From Microvelia longipes (lineage: Eukaryota > Arthropoda > Insecta > Hemiptera > Veliidae), in assembly GCA_018340805.1 (NCBI GenBank), contig JACMZG010001914.1:46672013-46736012 (forward strand): a stretch of DNA of 64,000 nucleotides, written 5' to 3'. Below, piece after piece: positions 37,551-49,500 of the stretch. The first letter of the stretch is position 1. The number at the start of each line of letters is the position of its first letter. A program made the translations under genes and the position numbers. The notes beneath the pieces are model-generated. The model saw only the letters and a program-made list of their open reading frames with translations. It was not told the DNA's origin and made no database searches.

Positions 37551-40500
37551 GTTAACCTATTGGTCTTTTATATTATTTGAGACTATTATTCTGATTTTAT
37601 AATTTATTATCACGGAATGTTTTATATCGCTGTAATTTATTATTTTATCAATGAACTGTGCGATAGTTTTTATCAGTATATGTTTCTATTTTTGAAATGT
37701 AGTTCAATTCTGAACGTTTGAGATGTCTGCAGTATCCCTTCCATCCTTGGCTCTTTAATTGACTCTATATCGTCCCATTCATATATTTGATACAATTGCT
37801 ATCATCTGTACCTATTATTAGATCATTTTAGCAAAATGACGTTGTAGAGAAATATGTTGGCGATTTGAAAAATATTTTAGAGAGGTGAACTGTTAACGAG
37901 AATAAACATTTCCTTAATGATTTTCTTGGTATTAATTGTTTTTCTTTGGTTTCTATTATAGTTTTGTGGAATAGTTTTACAGTTAATTAGTTAACTGGAC
38001 CTTATATTTAATACAAATTTACCTAAATTATATTATTTTAAAAATGTCATTTATTAAAAGAATATATGAAAGTTTTTGTCATAAAACAAAAGTAATCACC
38101 TTAACAGTTCATGTATTCACTTATAAAAGTTAATGGTTTTCATGAGCTACAAAAAAATTTCCCTGCATAAATCCATTATTGATGTAGCTTTTTATCTTTT
38201 GCCTAGTGGTTGTATTTTTCTAGCTACTCATATTTCGCTTAAAAAAGCATAGAGATATTATATCTAGAGGAGCCCCATAGATTAAATTATGAAACATCGA
38301 AAAAGTAACCTGACAACCTTCGCTTATAAATATAATCAAATAATCAGTACAAAATTACAGTAACTTATATAGTAGAACGTTCAGAATACAAATTAAAACA
38401 AGCAATGTGCGGGAAACCGAAATAAATTTATTAATTATAACCCTAACTCACTCTTGAAGGAAGTTTCAATGAGGTTACACAGAGCCTCAAATTGGATGTT
38501 TACGGTCTCTTAATGTTTTTAGATAGGCTATGCCCCCTCTAGTCAAAACATCTTTATGTCAAACACTATGACTTTTTTTAATTCATATATTTAACGATTT
38601 TTCGCACTTCTGATATTTCGACGTAACAGTTTCATAAATTATATATCAATAGCTTATTAATTTGTTGATTTATTATAAAGTTTTTGTTGTATATAGTATC
38701 TCTATACCTTTGTACATCACACATAACTACTGTATTCTTTCCTTGTACACCCGGTTTATTTCCACAACCATGACAAAGTGAGAAACAAACCTCTTCGTTT
38801 TGTCTTTTATTAATAAAATATATTTTTAGCTCGCTATTGTTATACAAATAATCCTTAAAATAAAACAATATTATGTTAATATTGTTTCATTGTAGACTTT
38901 AGATTTACACGAATAATATACACATAACAATCTGTTATGTGTATATTATTAACTTATTGACAAAAAGTATGATGTCATGTATCTATTTTGAAATTTATAT
39001 TGTCATAAATCTATCAGTATTTTCCCATAAATATTTGTTGTATTCAATTTTATTATCATTAATATTGGAACAAGTATTACTTAATTATCGCTTAATAAGC
39101 TGGATAAATACGTAACATAGCAGATATTACTGTTACGCAGCTATTGACTACCTTGTATGGGAACTATTATTACACAAATTTAAATACTATTACCATAATT
39201 TGATAGGAAATGATGAGTTACTAAGAATATTTAACAAATGCATTATTTTTAAAATTTATCGATTCTATTAATTTATTTTCTGTAGTATTTATTATGTTTA
39301 TTTATACTTTTCAATTGATTTAGGTGAATTAGATTTACCTCTCTAGCTTTGCTTTGAATTGAGAACAATCAAATTTATTATCTCATGCATATCTGCCCTG
39401 TTAAAGTTGCTTATACTTTGCATTACAGCTCAAATTTATTGTCTCATGCATATCTGCCCTGTTATAGTTGCTTTTACTTTGCATTACAGCTCAAATTTTT
39501 TATCTCATGCATATCTGCCCTGTTATAGTTCTTTATACTTTGCATTACAGCTCAAATTTATTATCTCATGCATATCTGCCCTGTTATAGTTGCTTATATG
39601 CATTTTTTTTTTTATCTCATGCATATCTGCACTGTTATAGTTACATATACTTTGCATTACAGATCAAATTTATTATCTCATGCATATCTGCCCTGTTATA
39701 GTTACTTATACTTTGCATTACAGCTCAAATTTATTATCTCATGCATATCTGCCCTGTTAACTTATACTTTATTACAGATCAAATTTATTATCTCATGCAT
39801 ATCTGCCCTGTTATAGTTGCTTATACTTTGCATTACAGCTCAAATTTATTATCTCATGCATATCTGCCCTGTTATAGTTGCTTATACTTTGCATTACAGA
39901 TCAAATTTATTATCTCATGCATATCTGCCCTGTTATAGTTGCTTATACTTTGCATTAAGATCAAATTTTTTATTCATGCATATCTGCCCTGTTATAGTTA
40001 CTTATACTTTGCATTACGAATCAAATTTTTATCTCATGCATATCTGCCTGTTATAGTTACTTTACTTTGCATTACGAATCAAATTTATTATCTCATGCAT
40101 ATCTGCCCTGTTATAGTTGCTTATACTTTACATTACAGATCACATTTAACTAGTTTTATAAGTACATATTGACTAGTATTATTCTATCACTCGGTCCTGT
40201 CCTAAAGGGGACTTCCCTTAAAATAGAAAGTGAAAATATGTTTTCTTGCTTAAGATTTTTCCTAAAAATATTTTTCTTACCAAATATCCTTGTTAGTAAA
40301 TACTTTCTAAATAATGTAATTTAGTTTTTAGTACCTCTAGATCCATTTACTTAATAGTTTCCAGGCATTCGTTGTGCCAGTAAATAGACTAGACTGAAAG
40401 CTTGTATGTAGTGTTCATAAATTCCTTCATTTATTAGTCGTCTCTTTTGTTCTGTGTTCTAATTAGTTTACTAATTTATCAATTGAAGTGATTTTTATTT

Positions 40501-43500
40501 AGTGATAAAATAACGAGTTTAGCTCATAAAGTGAACAAAGTTTTGAATTAATAAATAATAGAGAGAGTAAAATAAAAATTAATGTTACATATAAAAGTGA
40601 TGGTTACATAAAACTTTAAAATCATTATTAAATACTTTTGTAAAATGAGCAACCTTAAACTCATGGGATTTGAAAATCTTTTAGCAATCTAATGTCTCGA
40701 TTGCTTGTAATAATGTTTAAAATTTTCTTTCAAATGTAAGTTGCATAAAGCCAACATCTTATTAAAAATTTTTAAACTTAAAAAAAATTAAAATCTCATT
40801 TTTCCTTTAAACTCGCTTACAGGTGATTATTTTTTATGCAATGCTTTCGGAAAGGTAACTACTAATTTAGCAAGGGCTATCTGGTATGACCAGAGTAAAT
40901 ATTCCAAAATGTAAATTAAAGTTAATAAGTTAATGAAGTCAGCGAAACCTTTCACTTATCTCTTTAACATAGCTGCTCGTTTTAGGTTGCAAAAATGTTG
41001 CTGCTGACGTTTCCAAATCTTGTGTTGTTGGTCACTATGTATAGTATTGTCTACGCCATTAATTTGTTTCGGATTTATTGCTGTTTTTTTAATCACTACT
41101 CTTTTTTTTATTGTTTTAAAAAACTATTTATATCTTTATTTGACATTGCAGATTATTTGTAATTATTTAATCTAAAGGACTTAATATTGACTCGTGTTAT
41201 CTGCTGTTTATATTAACTATCTTCAGATACGGAAAAAACTCGCAAAAATAAAGATCTTTAATTTCCTCTTTTCCTTTGCATTTACGTCAGAGAAAATTAA
41301 ATTGTTTTGACGAATATTTAAGGGTAGTTTACAATTTAATGATTTGTTTATGCTACTAAACATTATGTAGTATTCAGTTTAAGTTCTACAATGCTTTAGG
41401 AAATTCATATAGCTTAGAAAATATTTTGGTATTTATAATTTTTTTTTGTTTTCCCGATAATTTTCTTATTTCGGCTTACTTAATTTCACTGTGTAGGTCA
41501 CTTAAATTGTTTTAAGGATTAAGAAATACAGGATTATCAATTAACGTACAAGATGTGATTTTGTTTTAGTTTATAGAATTAAGAAAAAGTAATTTTTGTC
41601 TTACTAAAACTAATCATTACATTATTTTTTGATAAGTAAAGAAATGTATCTTAATTTCTAAAATAAGTAATTTTCATTTTCTTTAACTGTTTTCCCTTGG
41701 AAGTGCAGACTTATCTATTTCTTTACTAACTTTGTGTTGAACCCTTAACAAGATATATCGAAAATTCTTACTATCTATATTTGTAACACATCCAAGTTCG
41801 TTAACACTTGGTTCCTTTAACTCCCTAAGGGCTAGACTTTATATTAAGACGTCTATATCAGGTAGGAAATATCTTACCTTCTCCTATCTACTTGAACAGA
41901 AGAAGCAAAAAAAACTTACCGAACCTATTATATTACAAATCTCTTAAAACTCTTACTATTATAAAAATCCCTTGGTTTTTTGATACGCCTACCCCTTTGG
42001 AATTAACCTGTATTTTTTTCAATCATTTATTTGAAAAACATTTTAAAACTGGGTTTTATTGAAAAAAATAACTGCTTAATTCATAGAAAAACGTATGTTT
42101 TTCCCACATTAACTTCATGTCAGTGCCACATTTTGAAACAGCATGATTCTTACTGTCCTGTTCTACGTTTATGTTTTAACTTCATAGTTTCTTATTTATT
42201 TATCAGCATGAAAAAGTTTGTTAAAATAGTTTTGACCATGAAAAAAAGTTATTCAAACTAGTCAGTTAGGAAAGGAAAAATGCCATGTTTTATGTCATGG
42301 GTGTTACAAAAAATATCTATCACCTCGTACTCAAACATTAAAAAATTTCCAAAGGAAATTCGCTAAAAGCTACTTCCTTCTCCACGTTCCTGACCTCGTA
42401 AGCTTATTTTCCCCTAAAATTCGCTAATATACACCGAATTGAATAGAGTATAAATTCTTAACACTTTTCCCGCGAAAGTTTTTAAAACAAATTGCTTCCC
42501 TGTAAAATATCCTTTATTTTAAGTATGAAGATCTTTGAAAGCAAAATAACCTGCGTGTTACCTTGTTAACTTCATATTAAGTAAAAATTAAATTCATCTG
42601 CCTTTTGTTTTTTAAATTTTTATACTGTAGTTAAATTATCTTTTAACAAGTGAATTGTCTTAAATTACTTATATTTACTCTTTTATACTACTTAATAATT
42701 GTTAAAGATTATTGTTAATTTCAATATAGCTGTTATTTTTCTCACCTTAATTATACCCCTGTTGTACTCCTTATTTTGGCTTCATTTTTTTTTCTTCGTT
42801 TTTTCCTCCGATTTGTTTTTATCTTTTCTTTCACGTTTTTTACTTTGTGATTATAAAGGACCTTGACGACTTATAATTTATCATTTTATTAAAATTTCAA
42901 GTTTTTATTTCTTCATTTTTTCCATTTGAATTTTGTCGACTTATCATTATCTTTCATTTTTATTATTTTAAAGTAATGCAGACTATAATTATTCTTGTGA
43001 CTGAGGATTTTAATTTTTCCAGAATTTTGTAACTTTTTTTTACAATTTGTAAAAATGGCTATTTTACAATTCGTTGTTATACTTATGACTTTATCATCTT
43101 ATTTTGGTTTGATTCAATATCATTCTTACCGGGAAGTTTCTACAATTCTAAATTTATATTTTTTAGAATCTACATTTTCATTTGCTTATATCGTTTGAAA
43201 ACTGTAAAATTCATCACAACAGTGTTTCTCAGGTTTTCTATTTTAGTTTTTAATTTCCTTCACCTATATTTGGTAAAGAAGTGTTTATTTCTGTTTTAGT
43301 TCTTTTTCTATTCTGTTTTTGTGATGCATACTTAGTGATCCAATTTTGTTTACTTTCTATTTTTATTTTGCCACCTTAGGCACTTCTCCTGAAATCAATT
43401 ATTCTTTTAGCCTCTAGCTAATATTGATTTATCGAGAAAAATTCTGTATTTCGATTATAAACAATAAACATCCAAAGATTGGAATTTCTCAATCGATACA

Positions 43501-46479
43501 TTAAACTATTTGTAACCTATGACTAATCTATAAAATTAAGTTTCTTAATAAACATAAAATTTTAGGAAAGTGGAAAGAAATAACAACATTTGATTGTTTT
43601 AATTAAAATTTAAAAAAAAATATTTCTTTTAAAAATTCCTCAAATTTATTAGGCATGTTTTGTATGAGATGTATTAACGAAAGTATAAAAATAGTTTTTC
43701 ATTGTATATTTTAAGAGTTAAGTTTTTACGTAGATTTAAAACTTAAAAAAAACTTTTTATTCTTTCTTTCATAAGCATAATAGTTATTGTATTGTCTATT
43801 AAGTTAGCAACTCTGTGTAACTATTAAATTTTTTAAAGCGAAATTTAACTAATAGAATCTATTACACAAGCCGACATTTAAATTGAAGTATTAGCTCCCT
43901 TAACGTAAATGTTTATTACTTTTTCTTAAAATTAATTTTTCTTCTTTAATGAGTTTTCTTTTAGACATAACAAAACAGTGTCTAGGATTGAATATTTAAT
44001 TATTTTACTTAAAATGCATTTGGTAGGTTTCCAAAATTTTGTGTAAATTTTTAGTTTTTTTTTGTAAGGATATTTTTTTTCTTAGAAGTTTTACTGAAGT
44101 ATATTTAAGATCCTAATCTATTTAATTTTTATTTTCTGAAATTCTCTGAATCATGTAGTCTGTTATTTTTAGTCACGGGTATTTTTAAAGAATCTGGACT
44201 TAAGGTAAGGTGCACCTTTTTTTTGAAGTGGTGCTTTATAAAAATGATTTACTACTTAAAGTTAAAGTCCTTTACAGCTGTGTGACTTACAACTTCTTCA
44301 TAAAGCATAACTTTTGACGTTCATAAAGTCAGCTAAGTTAAAGCCTTATTTGACCCTATTATTACAAGGAGTCTATGAAATTTTAAATCTCATTTGACAG
44401 TCTATTTGAAAATTTTTGTGGTGCGTGTCTGTCTTTATTGTAAACAGTTTTCTGAAACAAGGAAAATAAAAAGGCTGGAAATACCATCGTAAAGTTTTTC
44501 TTCGAAAAAAAGGGTTATTAAACCTAAGTAAGTCTTAAGTAGTAACAAAGCATCTTATTAACTTACAACTTATAATTTAAAGAAGCATTAGAATAATACT
44601 TGTCAGTTCATTACAATTGAAATAATACAATTAATAGTTAATATTTAATTATTATTTCCCTAATTACTAACTCTGTTAAATTCTGTATTCTCTCTGCTCT
44701 TGCATTTGTGTCGCAGTAGTATGTTAAATTTGTTTTGTTCTAAATTTCTTTTAGACCAAGAGCCCAGGGGTGTTTTGTTAATAAAAAGGTGTAATGGCTG
44801 GAACCGGTCTCAATTTTTCGTAAATACCTTCCTGAACAAGGATCTGCAATTCTGCCGACTCGTATCGGATGGGTGTCCCAGGCAGAACCTTTGACCCCTA
44901 AAGTGCGTTCTGCCTGGGACACCCATCCGATACGAGTCGGCAGAATTGCGGATCCTTGTTCAGGAAGGTATTTAGGAAAAATTGAGACCGGTTCCAGCCA
45001 TTACACTTTTTATTAACAAAACACCCCTGGGCTCTTGGGCTATTATTGTATTGCTTCAAAATCGAACAAGTAACACATTTTGTGCAGCAATTTAGTTTTT
45101 TAGTGCGTTCAATGTCAAATTTATTTTCAAATCCTCAACGCTTAGAGTCGGAAGCTTTAAGTTCTTAAAGATAATCTGACAGATTTAAGTAAAAGATGCT
45201 GAGCCCTTAATGTCTTCGAAATAACCCGTCATATTTTTCCGAAGCCCATAAAGTTCAATGACATTACATAAAGCTTAAATGTTTACTTTAAACAATTTTA
45301 TAACTATTCAACAGTTCAATGGCTCTTACTTTTTTAATTACTTTTTCTCTATTGCAAATATATTTAATGCGGCAGGCAAGTCTTAAAAAATTTAACATTA
45401 TGCCCATTTAACTTTTATTTACAGCTATAATTACCTATTTTTTATATAATTTTATTATATTAAAGATATTACACATATAAATTTTATTATATTTTTATAA
45501 TTAGTAGATTTGATCATAAATTTTTATAATGAGTTTAAAATATTTTTAATTACGGGATCATTAATGAGTTACCTGGATCTTTACCTTTTTCGATGTTTTT
45601 ACGTTTTAAATATGGATATAATGGGCGTCGCCCCGTGCCATATCTAGAGGTGCCATAGACTGGTGCCTTTACCATTAAGGTGTGCCCTTAAGGTGCCACG
45701 AGTCTGTCTGTCCTTTAACACTATCTGTGACCCTTCTAGAATTTTTTCACCATATCTATCGTAGAACTTCTTTTGTTAGAGAATTCAGTAGATAATTTTA
45801 AAAGATATTAAAGTATTGTTTTACAAATGTTTATTACAGCCTTTACTAGAAATCCAGATCGTTTAGAATGGACATCTTTCTACCTCTCGTTTAGAAGATT
45901 GATGTCTATCTTCCGGTCTTATTTTTTTGGGTGGTTTTTTTAAAACTTACCCAATTCCTCTACCCTAGCCTATCTGAACCCTAATAAGTTGTTGCACCTC
46001 CATACCCTACTTGAAACTGACCACAAAACACCATTTATTTGTAAAAAAATAAGACTGAAAGAAACAAATTAGGTTTATTCGGTCAGGAAGACATTCATTA
46101 TTCTTTTCCTACAAACATTTTCTGCAAACATTAGCGTTTGATTTTTTAAAAAAATGTTACGGATTTTTCTTTTCTTACCTGTTTTAGTTATTTTCTTAAG
46201 TATGACGTAAATATTTATCGTGAAATAGACTACCAAGTACTAATTTTAAGGGTTTCTTATTATTAATAATTCTTGTAATTGTTTTTAATTATTATTATCA
46301 CTAAATTCGTAAAATTCAGTTTTCTGATGAAAATTCTGAATTAAATTCGTTTTATGAAGGAAAACAACTTTTTCACTTATCTTCTAATTTGTATTAATTA
46401 ATAATGTTAGTTATTATAACTAATTTATAATATTATATAATAAACCAGCTAAAGTTTTGTATTATCGAATAATAATAAA

Positions 46480-46523
<44 letters not shown>

Positions 46524-49500
46524 TATTATTATATATAATATATATATAATATATTCATTTATATTTAACTTAACAAGACGATAAGTTCCATGACCTATGT
46601 CTTGCTTTCTTTGTTTATAATCTATTTTCATAAGATATTGTTTATACTTTTAAAACCTATTAAATTTTTCACTCATTCTGTTCAAGTAAACATCTCTAAT
46701 CGGTCAATCTGTCTTTTTATTTATTTTTTTTTAAGATAAATTTTCTTTTTTACTCGAGCTATTAGACGAGTTTTAGATGTGATGACGTCAGTCTAGATGT
46801 TTTCTTGTGTCTTTGTTTTTAGTTTCAAAAAACATCGTGCGTCACTGTATCGCTTTTCTATAAATTAGTTTTCTTGTTATGTAAACAATATTAGACGAAA
46901 AGGATGTCCAATACCCTCTGTTTATTAAATAAATATGTCAAATTGTTTATATTTCGTGTGACATATCTTTATCCAATTTTACTAGTATGTATTAGTATTA
47001 CACATTGGCTTGTACAATAGGCAGTAAAGCTCATGTTCTTGTCTATTTAGTGGCTCATGCTAATTCGTATATAATTTTTAAAACTCCGCTATTAATTCAT
47101 TTGGATAACAAATAATAGATACAAATATGCGTTTTCATAAGAAAATGGAATATGGTTTGGATTTGGATCAGTTTATTTAATGGCTAATTTGTTATCATCC
47201 TCCACCCTTGCAACTTCTTTTATTTGTTAACACAAACTAGCAACTGCTATAAAGTATTACCGCCAACTTGTAACTTTTACAAATCATTTCCACCAACTTC
47301 TAACTTTTTACGAGATAACTTGCCGTCATAATTGAATGTTTAATTTTTATTTTGCCTTTACTGATATGCGACTGGCATTTTTTAATTATTTATAACGAAG
47401 TTATCTGATTTTTGATAAATAATTTTTCCTTTTTCTTATCTTTATTTCCTTGTTAGTTGAATTTTATTGCACAGGTTAATTGTTCTAAATCTAGCTTTTG
47501 GTTTAATAGTAATTATTCAAATACTTTGACTAGAGCTAATACTTTAAATTGATAATTTTTATTACCTTGAGTGTCCAATATCGGAATAATTTAGATTAGT
47601 TAACCGTTTTTAATAACTAGGTGCGTCATAGACCTGTATTATGGATTACTTCAATTCTTATTTAAATTAAAAGTTATATTTGTGATGGATCTATAGGGCC
47701 TGGTTGAGTGTCACGTATCGCCCTTATTTTCATATCTATTTGAAAATCCCTGGTTATGGAAAACAAAATCTTATCTAACAATAAGAACGTAAACATAAAA
47801 ACATATACAACTATACTAGACACAGAAGTAGTCTAGACTAGATAGTATAGTTTTATTTTTTTTTTTGTTTTTAGTTACTTCACAAAAAAAACTTTAAAAT
47901 TCCTTAAGTTTTGAACCATTTTCTTTTTACATTTTTCAATTTCATAAATGCCTTAAGTTCTGAAACTTGTAATTTCTCAAAGAAATTAAAAGTTTCTTTT
48001 TTATGCCTCAAGTTATGGATTGTGACTTCATTTTGAGTCTCAATATAAAATAAGTGAAATTAAGTTACACAACCATCTGCCCACTTTAAATAAACTTAAG
48101 TGGCTCATTTTATTTTTAAATTCTTATATCATTACAGTTTGAAAAAAAAGTTTTTTACATTATTGTTGAAAATGATGTTTTTTTAAGTTGATTCTATATC
48201 CTAGGTGTGTTTTTTCTGATATTTATCAGTTGTAGGTTTGACTTCTTACAGTAAGATTTCCTGTTTTACATACTTAGTTATTATAGTAATTAAATTTAAA
48301 ATAAAAGTGGGCAAAACTTGAAACATGTGGGATGATATGAATCACCACTGAAAGCTAGCAATAATTTTACTTTTTCAATGATCAGTTATCATCCTTTAAT
48401 AAATTTAAAGATAAATAAAAAAAAATCAAATTATTTAGCCAAGGAGAATAGACATTTGTCTATTCTCCTTGGAGTTTTTTAAAGTTAAAATGTATACAGC
48501 TTTTGTCCCAACACAATTTACCAATAATTTGAAAAAAATTAACAATGTCTAGTTTGTTTTACTAATTGTAATGACATCATCAATTCTTGCTATATTTATG
48601 AATAATTCTATTAATATAACTTTAATTATAAAATTTTTGGTATTTGATGTTGTTTTACTATATGTGTTATATATGTCGTTAAATTACTTAAAGAAGAGTA
48701 CGATGGGAGAATAGTTTGTTTTATATTTTTGTTGTATGTTTTGAGAAAAGAATTAATATTATATTTATTTTTAACCATCTAATTTTGATGTTTATAATTT
48801 TATTTTTATTTATAAAATTTCTTTTAAATTAGTTATGACCTTTTTCCTTTTTTTTTTTACCTTGTACTAATAAATGATTTTTGTTTTAATTTTCGAGTAA
48901 ATATTTGCCTTTGTCTGTTAACAGTACGCAAGCGGCTCGTGATCTCTGGTGGAATAAATTAGCCGAAGTGGTCAATGTTGAGAAATCGAAAGAGCCTAGA
49001 TCAACCAATATCCAAGTTACTTATGTTGACTCAACCAATTCTATTGAATATGTAAGTCTTATCTTTACTTAAATTAAATAGGTAAATAATTGAAATAGAC
49101 CTAATTTAATTAACTCTTTAGTGTCTAAATATTAAATACACCAACTAATGTATGTAGGACATGATAGTAAAATTTCTGGGTACATAATTACAATAATTAA
49201 GAACATAATAATGAATTTATTGATACAAAAACTAAATCATATGTTATGCTTCGGGTTTATTTATCATAAACTAATAGAGTGTAAAAACTTATTAGGTATA
49301 ATAATATGCAACAGTATTCAAATAATAATATTATACTTATTTACTTGAAACAAAGAAGAGAATAAGATGACTTATTTTTCATATTAGTATATTTATTTTT
49401 TTTTAAATATTTGACTTTTCCACATTTTTTAAAGTTAATTTTTGGGTGGACCAGTCAATTTTTATTCATTTTTCAAAGGAAAAATAATCTATTTTTATTT

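Noticed and set aside
39366..40148. CRISPR-like regular repeats
   Set aside because: The repeats are directly adjacent without unique spacers, in an animal genome with introns. The same applies to the other arrays in the window.
39359..40172. Six overlapping plus-strand frames resembling a repeat protein
   Set aside because: They arise from the 61-bp tandem array. All three frames are open by chance and no start, splice or domain signal supports any of them.
44700..44922. Opposed frames on both strands near 44.8 kb
   Set aside because: They lie on a perfect-arm palindrome, so a frame on one strand automatically appears on the other. No domain is present.
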